Assembly (NCBI RefSeq): GCF_001043115.1
Contig: NZ_LFME01000023.1
Location: 1-64,000 of the forward strand
Reading direction: 5' to 3'
Length of the DNA: 64,000 nucleotides
Source of the DNA: Xanthomonas sp. NCPPB 1128
GTDB taxonomy: Bacteria; Pseudomonadota; Gammaproteobacteria; Xanthomonadales; Xanthomonadaceae
The position numbers and the translations under genes were made by a program. This document shows, piece after piece, positions 8,589 through 18,035 of this stretch (positions are counted from its first letter, which is position 1; each line of letters opens with the position of its first letter). The notes beneath the pieces are model-generated. The model ran no database searches, was not told the DNA's origin, and was given only the letters and a program-made list of their open reading frames with translations.

Positions 8589-10018
8589 CGCGTGCCGGCC
8601 GGCGGCGCGCCGGGTATGCGTACCGCCATGCCGTTCGCCAGGTTGCGTTCGGTGCCTGCCTGCAGCGTGGCCAGCCGTTCCAGGTCCTGCGCCGGCTGCG
8701 GCCGGCCGAACAGGAAGCCCTGGAAATGCCGGCAGCCCATCGCCGAGAGCATCTCGCACTGCTGCATGTCCTCGATGCCTTCGGCGAGGGCGACCATGCC
8801 CATCACCTCGGAGATCTCCACGATCTTGGCCAGCAGGCGCCGCGAGGACTCGTCGGCCTTGGCGTCGTTGACGAACTGTCGGTCGATCTTGAGCTTGGTG
8901 ACCGGCAGCGTCCTGAGCATCGCCAGCGAGGAGAAGCCGGTACCGAAGTCGTCCAGCGCCCAGCCGATGCCGAACGTCTTGAGTTCGTGCATCTTGGCGC
9001 GCACGCCGGCGGTGTCCACATACAGCGCCGACTCGGTCAGCTCGAACTCCAGCGATGCCGGCGCCACGCCCTCGCTGGTGATCACCTGCTTCACCGCGGC
9101 CACGAAGTTGGGATCGAGCAACTGCACCGGGCTGACGTTCACCGCCACCACCAGCGCACGCAGGTCCGGCTCCTGCGACCATCGCCGCAGCGTGCGGCAG
9201 ACCTGGCGCAGCACTTCCAGCCCCACCTCGCGGATCAACTGGCTCTCTTCGGCGAGCGGGATGAACTTGTCCGGGGTCAGCAGCTTGCCGTTGGGGTGCC
9301 GCCAGCGCACCAGCGCCTCGGCCCCGAGCATGCTGCCGTGGGCGTTGACCTGCGGCTGGTACAGCACCTCGATCTCGCCGTTGTCGACCGCACGCGCCAG
9401 TTCCCGCTCCAGCGAAATGCGCGCGTTCACGTCGTTGCGGTAGATGTGCAGGATCGCCGCCAGCAAGCCGGCCGCGCACGCCATGTTGCAGATCGCGCCG
9501 AGCCGGCGCATGCCCAGTGGCGGCGAGGACGCCGGCGCCAGCCAGTCCAGTTCGCCCGAGCCGAACGCGACGAAGGCGCCGAGGCAGGCCAGCGGGAACA
9601 CCAGCGCGCGGTAGCGGCGGCTGCGGTCGAACACGAACAGCGCGCCGGCCGCCAGCGGCAGGAAGAACGTGTGCACGGAGCGCGGCACCGTGCCGATCGG
9701 CGCGTCGATGATCGAGATCACCAGCACCACGACGAAGATGCCGTGCGCCACCAGCGACAGCGAGGCCTCGTCGCAGTGGCGGCGGCGAACGAGCGCGAGC
9801 AGGCCGACCGCGGTCAGCCCGACGAAGGCGAACGCCAGTTCCGGCCGGTCGTAGTACAGGTAGCACACGGTCCACAGGGTGCCGAGCGTGGTGCACGAGA
9901 TCCCGGCCAGGGTCAGGGTGCTGCGCATCTTGCGGCTGCGATTGCTGTCGCGGAATTTCAGGGAGACCCAGCTTTCGCCGTTGGAGGCGTGTTTTTCCGA
10001 ACTCGCGCCGCTCTTCAT
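8585..10018 (-). CDS. membrane-bound EAL-domain c-di-GMP phosphodiesterase
   Basis: 477 residues: an N-terminal sensor region of several transmembrane helices (about 30-200) and an EAL domain (about 215-470). The active-site motifs are intact: EALVRW, the metal/base segments EFELTES and DDFGTGFSSL, and an acidic ALAEGIE near the end. It should hydrolyse c-di-GMP to pGpG at the inner membrane. No GGDEF domain is present. The input sensed by the membrane part is unknown; it does not look like MASE1/2 to me. Confidence 0.9.
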   Translation of the reverse strand: MKSGASSEKHASNGESWVSLKFRDSNRSRKMRSTLTLAGISCTTLGTLWTVCYLYYDRPELAFAFVGLTAVGLLALVRRRHCDEASLSLVAHGIFVVVLVISIIDAPIGTVPRSVHTFFLPLAAGALFVFDRSRRYRALVFPLACLGAFVAFGSGELDWLAPASSPPLGMRRLGAICNMACAAGLLAAILHIYRNDVNARISLERELARAVDNGEIEVLYQPQVNAHGSMLGAEALVRWRHPNGKLLTPDKFIPLAEESQLIREVGLEVLRQVCRTLRRWSQEPDLRALVVAVNVSPVQLLDPNFVAAVKQVITSEGVAPASLEFELTESALYVDTAGVRAKMHELKTFGIGWALDDFGTGFSSLAMLRTLPVTKLKIDRQFVNDAKADESSRRLLAKIVEISEVMGMVALAEGIEDMQQCEMLSAMGCRHFQGFLFGRPQPAQDLERLATLQAGTERNLANGMAVRIPGAPPAGTR

Positions 10019-10485
10019 CGCCGCAGCGCCCGCATGCGCGCCGGCGCCGTTCGCGCCGGAGCGGCTGCGGAAGACGCGATCGCACGCGTGCGCCGCGCGC
10101 CGTGAAGAAGCGGGTAGGGGATGCGGCTTGCCGGTTGTTTCACGCCAGGATGATCCGATCTGCCAGAACGCGTGCCATCGAGCCGGCCGCCAAGCCTTTG
10201 CTGAGAGCGAACGGGTTCACTCCGGTGCCTGGCGGACAAAGCGCCGCTCGCCGTTTCAGCGCGGTGCACAGTAGCAGAAGCAAGCAGGCCGAAACGCGCT
10301 CGAAAGGCAGGCATCCACCTGCCCAGTTCACAGTTTCGTACGAAAGCCGTTTCGTCACGCGATGTGCGTGCCGATCGCGGTGCAGTCGCGCGCTGCGCGG
10401 TCGACGTGTGGCGTCTGTTCCTGTGTCAGCGCGTCAAAAAGCGACGCGTGGCGTCGGAATGTGCGGTTCGCAGGGTGGCGCCGTG
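10019..10485. other. intergenic region, no gene seen
   Basis: 467 bases between the EAL gene start and the end of the TatD gene. The open frames lack plausible starts and ribosome sites. It probably carries the EAL gene promoter. Confidence 0.5.
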
Positions 10486-11280
10486 TCAGACGGTGACGGG
10501 CGGGCCGGCGACCGCGTGGGGCAGGCCGAACAGACGCCGCGCGTTGGCTGTGGTCTGCGCGGCGATCGAGTCCGCAGAGACATCGCGCAGTTCGGCGATG
10601 GTGTCCAGCACCGTGCGCAGCCGTGCCGGTTCGTTGCGCTCGCCGCGGATCGCCGCATCGGGTTGATCCGGCGCATCGGTTTCCAGCAGCAATTGTTGCA
10701 GCGGCACGGTCGCGGCCAGCCGGCGCAGGCGCTGCGCCCGTGCGTAGGTGACCGGCCCGCCGAGGCCGATCAGGAAATCCAGCGATCGCAACTGCGCGGC
10801 CTGCTCGGCGCTGCCGGCGAAACTGTGCACCACGCCGCGCACGCGCCCGACCTTGCGGATCGCCAGGATCACCGCATCCACTGCGCGCCTGGCGTGCACG
10901 ATCAGCGGCAGGTCGCAGTCGCGCGCCAGCTGCAGTTGCCCGACGAAGTAGCGCTGCTGCTCGGCTTCGTCCAACCCGTCGACGAAGAAGTCCAATCCGC
11001 ACTCGCCGATCGCGCACGGCCGCTCGCGTTCGATCCACTCGCCGAGCAATGGCAGGTGCTCAGGGCGATGCTGATCCAGAAACAGCGGATGCAGGCCGTA
11101 GGCCGGATACAGGCCGGGCGCAGCCGCGCAGACCGCGCGCAGCTTGGGCCAGGACGCCGCGGTCACCGCCGGCACCACCTGCGCCTGCACGCCCACCGCC
11201 TGCGCGCGCGCGATCACCGCGGTGCGGTCCGGGTCGAACTCCTCCGCGTCCAAGTGGCAATGGCTGTCGATCAACTGCAT
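10486..11280 (-). CDS. TatD-family metal-dependent deoxyribonuclease/hydrolase
   Basis: 264 residues of a TIM-barrel amidohydrolase-like fold. Metal ligands include DSHCHLD near the N-terminus, GECGLDFF near the middle, PLIVHAR, and LLETDAP near the C-terminus. TatD proteins are Mg-dependent 3'-5' exonucleases or related hydrolases linked to oxidative DNA damage and nucleic-acid turnover. It lies 6 nt from the small membrane protein gene on the same strand, so they are probably cotranscribed. Several TatD paralogues are normal per genome, so I do not assign tatD itself. Confidence 0.86.
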   Translation of the reverse strand: MQLIDSHCHLDAEEFDPDRTAVIARAQAVGVQAQVVPAVTAASWPKLRAVCAAAPGLYPAYGLHPLFLDQHRPEHLPLLGEWIERERPCAIGECGLDFFVDGLDEAEQQRYFVGQLQLARDCDLPLIVHARRAVDAVILAIRKVGRVRGVVHSFAGSAEQAAQLRSLDFLIGLGGPVTYARAQRLRRLAATVPLQQLLLETDAPDQPDAAIRGERNEPARLRTVLDTIAELRDVSADSIAAQTTANARRLFGLPHAVAGPPVTV

Positions 11281-11286
11281 CGGCGC

Positions 11287-11523
11287 TCAGCGGCGCACGC
11301 GCTGGGCGGTGGAGGTCAGCGGTTCGGTGGCCGGCGCCGGCGTGCGGGTCTTCCAGTTGGCCAGCAGCAGGGTGCCCAGGCCGAACACGATCTCGTCGAT
11401 AAAGGGCACCGGATCGGGCAGCAGCACGCTCAGCACGAACAGGCCGGCAGTGATCTTGAACAGCGTCGGGTAGCGCAATTTGCCCGCCCAGCGCAGCAGC
11501 GGATAGACGATCGGATTGGGCAT
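11287..11523 (-). CDS. small membrane protein (DUF6116-like)
   Basis: 78 residues with one or two hydrophobic helices (FKITAGLFVLSVLLPDPVPFIDEIVFGLGTLLLANW) and a basic, Thr/Pro-rich tail. It resembles a short family conserved in Xanthomonadaceae that I know as DUF6116; function unknown. It precedes the TatD gene by 6 nt on the same strand. The start is ATG 11523. Confidence 0.7.
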   Translation of the reverse strand: MPNPIVYPLLRWAGKLRYPTLFKITAGLFVLSVLLPDPVPFIDEIVFGLGTLLLANWKTRTPAPATEPLTSTAQRVRR

Positions 11524-11696
11524 GGCACGTTCTCCGGGGAGGCGGTGGAAACGCTAACAGCCTAGAGATGGCGACGTTCCGGCGGCGTTACCAGCCGCGC
11601 CGCCGGCGCATTGCTGAATAGGGAGCGGATTGGTTCAGCTTCGGCATGGTAATCACAGCACCGTAGACAACGCGGTCAGCCCGCAGGAGAGCACAC

Positions 11697-12512
11697 ATGA
11701 AAAGCACTACGACAACCGTTCTGGTCGCGGCTGGCGCCTTGCTGGTCGGCGGCGTCGCCACCGCGGCCTTCATGAACAATCGCGACAAACCGGTGGACGT
11801 CGCCAACAGCGACGTGCGCCCGGCCCTGGACAATACGCGCGGCGACAGCGCGATGGACAACAGCGTCGGCGGCAAGCTCGAGTACGCCGACGTAGTGCGG
11901 GTCGATCCGATCACCCAGAAGCAGCAGCGCTATGCCGAGGTGGTCGGTACCGAGCCGCTGCGCGAGACCTCGACCACCACCACCCCGCGCCAGGTGTGCA
12001 ACGACGTGGTGGTGCAGGAGCGCCTGCCCGAGCGCGACGGCAACGTCGGCGGCACCGTGGTCGGTGCGCTGGTCGGCGGCCTGCTCGGCAACCAGGTCGG
12101 CCACGGCAACGGCCGCAAGGCCGCGACCGCGGCCGGCGCAGTGGCCGGCGGCTTCATCGGCAACCGCATCGACCAGAACCACGTCGGCGGCCGCGTGGTC
12201 GATCGCACCGAGCGCCAGTGCCATACCGAGAACAGCACGGCGCAGTCCTCGACCATCACCGGCTACAACGTGACCTACCGCAACGACGACGGCACCACCG
12301 GCACCATGCGCATGGACAGCAAGCCGGGCAGCCGCATCGCCATGGGCACGCAGGACGTGGTCAAGGGCTACGACGTGACCTACCGCTACGACGGCCAAGA
12401 AAAGACCGTGCGCATGGACGACCGCCCGAACAGCGACCGCCTGCCGGTGCTGGACGGTCGCCTGGTCACCCAGACCGCGTCGGCCGGCGACGTCGCCGTC
12501 AGTCAGCGCTGA
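11697..12512 (+). CDS. glycine-zipper 2TM domain surface protein
   Basis: 271 residues: an N-terminal hydrophobic signal or anchor (TTVLVAAGALLVGGVATAAF), a polar segment, a glycine-zipper 2TM unit (GGTVVGALVGGLLGNQVGHG and AGAVAGGFIGNRI), and a C-terminal region with two related beta repeats (GYNVTYRNDDGTTGTMRMD and GYDVTYRYDGQEKTVRMDD). There is no lipobox cysteine. It is likely periplasmic or outer-membrane associated, of unknown function, and carries the same zipper module as the lipoprotein at 6368. The ribosome site is CAGGAGAG. Confidence 0.82.
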   Translation: MKSTTTTVLVAAGALLVGGVATAAFMNNRDKPVDVANSDVRPALDNTRGDSAMDNSVGGKLEYADVVRVDPITQKQQRYAEVVGTEPLRETSTTTTPRQVCNDVVVQERLPERDGNVGGTVVGALVGGLLGNQVGHGNGRKAATAAGAVAGGFIGNRIDQNHVGGRVVDRTERQCHTENSTAQSSTITGYNVTYRNDDGTTGTMRMDSKPGSRIAMGTQDVVKGYDVTYRYDGQEKTVRMDDRPNSDRLPVLDGRLVTQTASAGDVAVSQR

Positions 12513-12536
12513 GTCGCAGTTTCGTTGCACACCCCG

Positions 12537-12565
12537 GAGGCCGGCGCTTGCGCCGGCCTTCGTCT
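12537..12565 (+). terminator. rho-independent terminator
   Basis: An AGGCCGGCG/CGCCGGCCT stem with a short loop followed by a T-rich run, 25 nt after the stop codon. Confidence 0.75.
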
Positions 12566-12625
12566 TTCTGCGGGCGATGGTGCGGGCGGGGCCGATACAA
12601 TGCGGCTTTCGCCGTGGACACCGCC

Positions 12626-13789
12626 ATGCCCCTGCCTTGCGACGATCTGTTCAACGTGGCTGCGCTGCTCAGCGAGGAGGAGCGCGCGATCCAGCAGGCG
12701 GTGGCGCGCTTCGTCGATGCGAAGGTGCTGCCGGTGATCGGCGATGCCTTCGACCAGGGGCGGTTCCTGCGCGAGCTGGTGCCGGACCTGGCGGCACTGG
12801 GGTTGCTCGGCGCCAGCCTGCCCACAGTCGATGGCGGTGGCGGCCTCAACGCGGTCTGCTACGGCCTGATCTGCCAGGAACTGGAGCGCGGCGACAGCGG
12901 CCTGCGCAGCTTCGTCAGCGTGCAATCCTCGCTGTGCATGTACCCGATCCACGCCTACGGCAGCGATGCGCAACGCCAGCGCTGGCTGCCGGCGATGGCC
13001 GCCGGCACCGCGATCGGCTGCTTCGGCCTGACCGAGTCGCAGGGCGGCTCGGACCCGGCGGCGATGCAGACCCGCGCGGTGCGCGACGGCGACGGTTGGC
13101 GCCTGAGCGGCAGCAAGATGTGGATCACCAACGGCAGCATCGCCGACGTGGCGATCATATGGGCGCAGACCGAGGACGGCATCCAGGGCTTCCTGGTCGC
13201 GGCCGGCACCCCGGGCTTCGGCACCCAGGACATCGCGCACAAGATGAGCCTGCGCGCTTCGGTGACCTCGGCGCTGTTCTTCGACGACGTGCGCCTGCCC
13301 GATAGCCAGCGCCTGCCCGGCGTGCGCGGGCTGAAGGGGCCGCTGGGCTGCCTGACCCAGGCCCGCTACGGCATCAGCTGGGGTGCGATCGGCGCGGCCA
13401 TCGCCTGCCTGCGCGAGGCGCTGGCCTACGCCGGCGAGCGCATGCTGTTCGGGCGGCCGCTGGCGGCGACCCAGAGCGCGCAGATCAAGCTCGCCGACAT
13501 GGCGCGGCGCATCGCCACCGCGCAGTTGCTGGCGCTGCAACTGGGCCGGCTCAAGGATGCCGGCACGCTGCAGCCGGCGCAGGTGTCGCTGGCCAAGTGG
13601 AACAACGTGCGCATGGCCCTGGACATCGCCCGCGAGTGCCGCGACCTGCTCGGCGGGGCCGGCATCACCACCGACTACGGCGCGATTCGGCATGCGCTGA
13701 ACCTGGAATCGGTGATCACCTACGAGGGCACCGAGACCGTGCACCAACTGGTGGTCGGCCGCGAACTGACCGGCATCAACGCGTTTTGA
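12626..13789 (+). CDS. gcdH: glutaryl-CoA dehydrogenase-like acyl-CoA dehydrogenase
   Basis: 387 residues of the FAD-dependent acyl-CoA dehydrogenase fold. The catalytic base is E367 in ITYEGTETVHQ. The segment LRSFVSVQSSLCMYPI has R94, the residue that binds the distal carboxylate of glutaryl-CoA in this subfamily; GCDH oxidises and decarboxylates glutaryl-CoA to crotonyl-CoA in lysine and tryptophan catabolism. The flavin motifs FGLTESQGGSDP and KMWITNGS are intact. I chose ATG 12626; the longer open frame upstream runs out of phase through the previous gene. Confidence 0.85.
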   Translation: MPLPCDDLFNVAALLSEEERAIQQAVARFVDAKVLPVIGDAFDQGRFLRELVPDLAALGLLGASLPTVDGGGGLNAVCYGLICQELERGDSGLRSFVSVQSSLCMYPIHAYGSDAQRQRWLPAMAAGTAIGCFGLTESQGGSDPAAMQTRAVRDGDGWRLSGSKMWITNGSIADVAIIWAQTEDGIQGFLVAAGTPGFGTQDIAHKMSLRASVTSALFFDDVRLPDSQRLPGVRGLKGPLGCLTQARYGISWGAIGAAIACLREALAYAGERMLFGRPLAATQSAQIKLADMARRIATAQLLALQLGRLKDAGTLQPAQVSLAKWNNVRMALDIARECRDLLGGAGITTDYGAIRHALNLESVITYEGTETVHQLVVGRELTGINAF

Positions 13790-13833
13790 ATCCATTGCCC
13801 GCGCGGTTGCGGGCCCGTTTTGCAGGAGAACCG

Positions 13834-14376
13834 ATGATGAGCGTGTTCGATGTGCGCGTTGAGACCGAGCGCCTGCTGTTGCGTCCGCCTACCGCCGAGG
13901 ATTTCGCGGCGTTCTGCGCGTTTTCTGCCGATGCCGAGACCATGCACCACCTCGGCGGCGTGCAGGCACCGTCGGTCGTCTGGCGCGGCCTGGCGACGAT
14001 GGTCGGCAGTTGGCAGTTGCAGGGCTTTGCGATGTTCTCGGTGATCGAGAAGCGCAGTGGGCAGTGGATCGGCCGGGTCGGCCCCTGGCAGCCGCACGGC
14101 TGGCCCGGCACCGAAGTCGGCTGGGGCATCGCGCGCGCGTTCTGGGGCCAGGGCTATGCGCCGGAGGCGGCCACGGCATCGATCGACTGGGCGTTCGCGC
14201 AGTTGGGCTGGAGCGAGGTGATCCATGTGATCTCACCGGACAACGCCAACTCCAAGGCGGTGGCGGGCAAGCTCGGGTCGCGCTACCAGCGCCAGGACCG
14301 CCTGCCGGAGCCGCTGCAGGCGCTCGAGGTGGAAGTGTGGGGCCAGTCGCGCGCGCAGTGGCAGGCGCGGCGCTGA
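13834..14376 (+). CDS. GNAT-family N-acetyltransferase
   Basis: 180 residues of the RimJ/RimL-like GNAT type (ERLLLRPPTAEDF at the start, GWGIARAFWGQGYAPEAATA as the acetyl-CoA-binding segment, then SPDNANSKAVAGKLG). The acceptor is unknown. There are two possible in-frame ATG starts, 13834 and 13837, behind a good CAGGAG ribosome site. It lies 44 nt after gcdH on the same strand and may be cotranscribed. Confidence 0.85.
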   Translation: MMSVFDVRVETERLLLRPPTAEDFAAFCAFSADAETMHHLGGVQAPSVVWRGLATMVGSWQLQGFAMFSVIEKRSGQWIGRVGPWQPHGWPGTEVGWGIARAFWGQGYAPEAATASIDWAFAQLGWSEVIHVISPDNANSKAVAGKLGSRYQRQDRLPEPLQALEVEVWGQSRAQWQARR

Positions 14377-14419
14377 ACCACGTCCGCCGCGGAGATCCTT
14401 GTACGTCGCCGGCTCTTGC

Positions 14420-14450
14420 GAATCCCCAATCCCGACTCCCCAATCCCGAC
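14420..14450. repeat. dispersed GAATCCC spacer repeat
   Basis: Three AATCCC-type units between the GNAT and GST genes; same family as the copy at 65. Confidence 0.65.
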
Positions 14451-14468
14451 CCTTAGCAGGAGCGGCAC

Positions 14469-15146
14469 ATGGCATCCGAACGTTTCCCCCTGACCGTGTA
14501 CGGCATGGCGCTGTCCGGCAATTGCTACAAGGTGCGGCTGTTGCTGGACCAGCTCGGCTGCAGCTACCGCTGGGTGGAGGTCGACAGCGCCAACGGCCAG
14601 ACCCGTACCCCGGCGTTCCTGGCCAAGAATCCCAACGGCAAGGTGCCGCTGCTGGAACGCGAGGACGGGCGCGTGCTGGCCGAGTCCAACGCCATCCTGT
14701 GCTGGCTGGCCGAAGGCACCGGCTATCTGCCCGCCGATCCCTGGCAGCGGGCGCAGGCGCTGAGCTGGCTGTTCTTCGAGCAGTACAGCCACGAACCCTA
14801 CGTGGCGGTGGCGCGCTTCGTCTGCGGCTGGACGCCGGCCGATTCGCCGCGTCGTGCCGAGCTGGCGCGCCTGCGCGAGGGCGCGATGCGGGCGCTGGCG
14901 GTGATGGAGCAGCACCTGCAGGCGCAGGCTTGGTTCACCGGCCCGGCCTACGGCATTGCCGACATCGCGCTGTTCGCCTACACGCATTGCGCCGGCGACG
15001 CCGGCATCGTGCTGACGCAGTACCCGGCGCTATGTGACTGGCTGCAGCGGGTGCGCGCGACGCCGGGTTTCGTGGCGCTGCCGCCGCTGCCGGAGGACAT
15101 ACAGGCACGCCTGGCGCTGGCCGGGACGGCAGCCGCGTTCACCTGA
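14469..15146 (+). CDS. glutathione S-transferase family protein
   Basis: 225 residues: a thioredoxin-like N-domain (MALSGNCYKVRLLL, NPNGKVPLLE, ESNAILCWLA) and a helical C-domain (IADIALFAYTHCA). The serine or cysteine near residues 16-18 (SGNC) is a candidate for the catalytic position; the substrate is unknown. The ribosome site AGGAGCGG precedes ATG 14469. Not closely similar to the GST at 3247. Confidence 0.85.
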   Translation: MASERFPLTVYGMALSGNCYKVRLLLDQLGCSYRWVEVDSANGQTRTPAFLAKNPNGKVPLLEREDGRVLAESNAILCWLAEGTGYLPADPWQRAQALSWLFFEQYSHEPYVAVARFVCGWTPADSPRRAELARLREGAMRALAVMEQHLQAQAWFTGPAYGIADIALFAYTHCAGDAGIVLTQYPALCDWLQRVRATPGFVALPPLPEDIQARLALAGTAAAFT

Positions 15147-15198
15147 CTGCCGCGCGGCGGCGGCTAGCCTGAAGATCCATTCGGTCAGGAGCAACGCC

Positions 15199-15753
15199 AT
15201 GAGCCAGTACCGCATCGCCGTGTTCGTCGGCAGCCTGCGCAAGGAGTCGTTCAACCGGCGCCTGGCGCACGCACTGGAGCGCCTCGCCGGCGACCGCGCC
15301 AGTTTCGAGTACGTCGAGATCGGCGATCTGCCGCTGTACAACCAGGACCACGACCACGACTATCCGGCGCAGGGCCGGCGCCTGAAGACGCAGGTCAGTG
15401 GCGCCGACGCGGTGCTGTTCGTCACCCCGGAATACAACCGCTCCATCCCCGGCGTGCTCAAGAACGCCATTGACCTGGGTTCGCGGCCGTACGGCGAGAG
15501 TGCCTTCGCCGGCAAGCCGGCGGCGGTGTGCGGGACCTCGCCCGGGGCGATCGGCACCGCCATGGCGCAGCAGCATCTGCGCAACGTGCTGGCCTATCTG
15601 GACATGCCGGTGCTGGGCCAGCCGGAGATCTTTTTGCAATTCAAGGAGGGACTGATCGCCGAGGACGGTGCGGTCGACGACGAGCGCACGCGCAAGTTCC
15701 TGACCGGCTTCGTCGACAAGTTCATCGCCTGGATCGACGAACTGCAGGCCTGA
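15199..15753 (+). CDS. NADPH-dependent FMN reductase (ArsH/ChrR/YieF-like)
   Basis: 184-residue flavodoxin-like fold: the FMN phosphate loop GSLRKESFNRRLA near residues 11-23, the flavin-binding segment VTPEYNRSIPGVLKNAIDL, and AVCGTSPGAIGTAMAQQHLR. Homologues reduce quinones, chromate or azo dyes; the physiological substrate here is unknown. It is 52 nt after the GST and probably in the same unit. The ribosome site is AGGAG. Confidence 0.87.
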   Translation: MSQYRIAVFVGSLRKESFNRRLAHALERLAGDRASFEYVEIGDLPLYNQDHDHDYPAQGRRLKTQVSGADAVLFVTPEYNRSIPGVLKNAIDLGSRPYGESAFAGKPAAVCGTSPGAIGTAMAQQHLRNVLAYLDMPVLGQPEIFLQFKEGLIAEDGAVDDERTRKFLTGFVDKFIAWIDELQA

Positions 15754-16018
15754 GTGCCGCCGCGGCGGGTGCCGTCGGTGGCGCGCGGATGGGACAGGAA
15801 GGCTTTGTGCACCGGGGCATCGGCGAGGTTCTCAACCGCTTGTCCCCAGACTTGTCCCCAGCCCCTGGTGGGCCGCGGCAACGCATGCGCCGCCGTGCCG
15901 GCAGGTGCCTCGCCCCCGGACATGCCCTAGCCCCGGCCGGGCGCGGCGACTAAAATCGGCGCCCGGGCCGCGGTGAGGCCGCGCCCGGCGCCCGCGCCCC
16001 ACAGAGAAGACCCAGCCT

Positions 16019-17437
16019 ATGTCCGCCCGTCCCGGCTACCGCGGCGATCGCAAGAGCGAGCGCAGCGAACGCAGCGAGCCGCGTCTCGACCAGTTGCGCG
16101 TGCCGCCGCACTCGACCGAGGCCGAGCAGGCCGTGCTCGGCGGCCTGATGCTGGCGCCCGATGCCTACGACCGGGTCAACGACCAGCTCACCGACAACGA
16201 TTTCTACCGGCGCGATCACCAGCTGATCTATCGCGCGATCCGCGAGCTGGCCGAGAAGGGGCGCCCGTTCGATGCGGTGACCCTGGGCGAGTGGTTCGAA
16301 TCGCAGGGCAAGCTGGAGATGGTCGGCGACGGCGCCTACCTGATCGAACTGGCCAGCACCACGCCCTCGGCCGCCAACATCGTGGCCTACGCCGAAATCG
16401 TCCGCGACAAGGCGGTGTTGCGGCAGCTGATCGAGGTCGGCACCACCATCGTCAATGACGGCTTCCAGCCGGAAGGGCGCGAAAGTTCGGAGCTGCTGGC
16501 GTCGGCGGAAAAGGCCGTGTTCCAGATCGCCGAGGCCGGCGCGCGCGGGCGCAGCGACTTCGTGGCGATGCCCGGCGCGTTGAAGGACGCGTTCGAGGAG
16601 CTGCGCAACCGCTTCGAGAACGGCGGCAACATCACCGGCCTGCCCACCGGCTACAACGATTTCGACGCGATGACCGCCGGCCTGCAGCCGACCGACCTGA
16701 TCATCCTCGCCGCGCGTCCGGCGATGGGCAAGACCACCTTCGCGCTGAACATCGCCGAGTACGCGGCGATCAAGTCGAAGAAGGCGGTGGCGGTGTTCTC
16801 GATGGAAATGTCGGCCTCGCAGCTGGCGATGCGCCTGATCTCCTCCAATGGCCGCATCAACGCGCAGCGCTTGCGTACCGGCCAGCTCGAGGACGAAGAC
16901 TGGGCGCGGGTCACCGGCGCGATCAAGATGCTCAAGGAGACCAAGATCTTCATCGACGACACGCCGGGCGTGTCGCCGGAAGTGCTGCGCTCGAAGGCGC
17001 GCCGGCTCAAGCGCGAGCACGACCTCGGCCTGATCGTAATCGACTACCTGCAGCTGATGTCGGTGCCCGGCAACAGCGAGAACCGCGCCACCGAGATCTC
17101 GGAGATCTCGCGCTCGCTCAAGGGCCTGGCCAAGGAGCTGGGGGTGCCGGTGATCGCGCTGTCGCAGCTCAACCGCTCGCTGGAAACCCGCACCGACAAG
17201 CGCCCGGTGATGGCCGACCTGCGCGAGTCGGGCGCGATCGAGCAGGACGCGGACATGATCGTGTTCATCTACCGCGACGACTACTACAACAAGGAAAATT
17301 CGCCGGACAAGGGCCTTGCCGAAATCATCATCGGCAAACACCGCGGCGGCCCGACCGGGTCGTGCAAGCTCAAGTTCTTCGGCGAATACACCCGCTTCGA
17401 CAACCTGGCGCACGATTCGGTGGGGGCGTTCGAGTAA
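16019..17437 (+). CDS. dnaB: replicative DNA helicase
   Basis: 472 residues. An N-terminal hexamerisation domain (about 25-130) is joined by a linker to a RecA-like motor: Walker A is AARPAMGKTTF near residues 232-242, H1a is FSMEMSASQL, Walker B is LIVIDYLQLMS, and the arginine-finger region is KHRGGPTGSCKLKFF. DnaB unwinds the lagging-strand template at forks and recruits primase. Its basic, Ser/Glu/Arg-rich first 25 residues are typical of Xanthomonas DnaB. The 265-nt upstream gap holds no gene. Confidence 0.97.
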   Translation: MSARPGYRGDRKSERSERSEPRLDQLRVPPHSTEAEQAVLGGLMLAPDAYDRVNDQLTDNDFYRRDHQLIYRAIRELAEKGRPFDAVTLGEWFESQGKLEMVGDGAYLIELASTTPSAANIVAYAEIVRDKAVLRQLIEVGTTIVNDGFQPEGRESSELLASAEKAVFQIAEAGARGRSDFVAMPGALKDAFEELRNRFENGGNITGLPTGYNDFDAMTAGLQPTDLIILAARPAMGKTTFALNIAEYAAIKSKKAVAVFSMEMSASQLAMRLISSNGRINAQRLRTGQLEDEDWARVTGAIKMLKETKIFIDDTPGVSPEVLRSKARRLKREHDLGLIVIDYLQLMSVPGNSENRATEISEISRSLKGLAKELGVPVIALSQLNRSLETRTDKRPVMADLRESGAIEQDADMIVFIYRDDYYNKENSPDKGLAEIIIGKHRGGPTGSCKLKFFGEYTRFDNLAHDSVGAFE

Positions 17438-17522
17438 ACCGCCGCCCGCATCTGCGGGCAGCGGCTGCGACGCGCGGCGCCCGGACCGTGCCGGACGCCG
17501 GCGGCGCGAGGCGACGCGACGA

Positions 17523-18035
17523 TCAGTAGGGAATCTCGATCTCGGCGTTGCTGGTGGCGTCGTAGGTGTTGGCGCCGTACTCGGCGTGGTGGGTGCAGAC
17601 CACGGTGATCTTGCGGTAGATCCCATAGACGAAGTTGGACGTGAAATGCACGTCCACCAGCGCACCGTTGCCTTCCTCGTCGTAGTCGGTGGTGTAGCCA
17701 TTGCCGTACGGATCGTAGGCGTTGCAGCGCACGTTGATGTAGCGGGCGTCGACGCGATCGTTGTTGGCGTTGGCGAAGCGCGAGTAGGCGCGGATCTTCA
17801 GGCGCTTGCCGCCGGCGGGGCGGTTGTCGGACTCGTAGCCCTGGTTCTGGATCACGCCTTGCAGCGTGTAGACCGGCGTACTGCCGCCGCCACCACCGCC
17901 GCCACACGATGCTTCGGCGTCGCCTTGCAAGACTTCGTTCTGCTGCAGTCCGGGTTCGGGCTCGCACGCCATCGCCAGCGGGGCGGCGAGGCTCAGTGCG
18001 AGGGTGAGGGCGGCTGTTGCGATGCGCTTGTCCAT
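17523..18035 (-). CDS. secreted protein of unknown function with poly-glycine tract
   Basis: 170 residues: a cleavable signal peptide (1-23, ending AMA), a cysteine at 24, an acidic segment, a seven-glycine run after a cysteine, then a beta-rich domain with many Tyr, Asn and Asp and two further cysteines (VRCNAYD and VVCTHHAEYG), so disulfides are likely. I do not recognise the family. ATG 18035 is chosen because of the AGGAGA ribosome site and signal peptide; the longer frame upstream has no support. It is convergent with dnaB. Confidence 0.7.
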   Translation of the reverse strand: MDKRIATAALTLALSLAAPLAMACEPEPGLQQNEVLQGDAEASCGGGGGGGSTPVYTLQGVIQNQGYESDNRPAGGKRLKIRAYSRFANANNDRVDARYINVRCNAYDPYGNGYTTDYDEEGNGALVDVHFTSNFVYGIYRKITVVCTHHAEYGANTYDATSNAEIEIPY

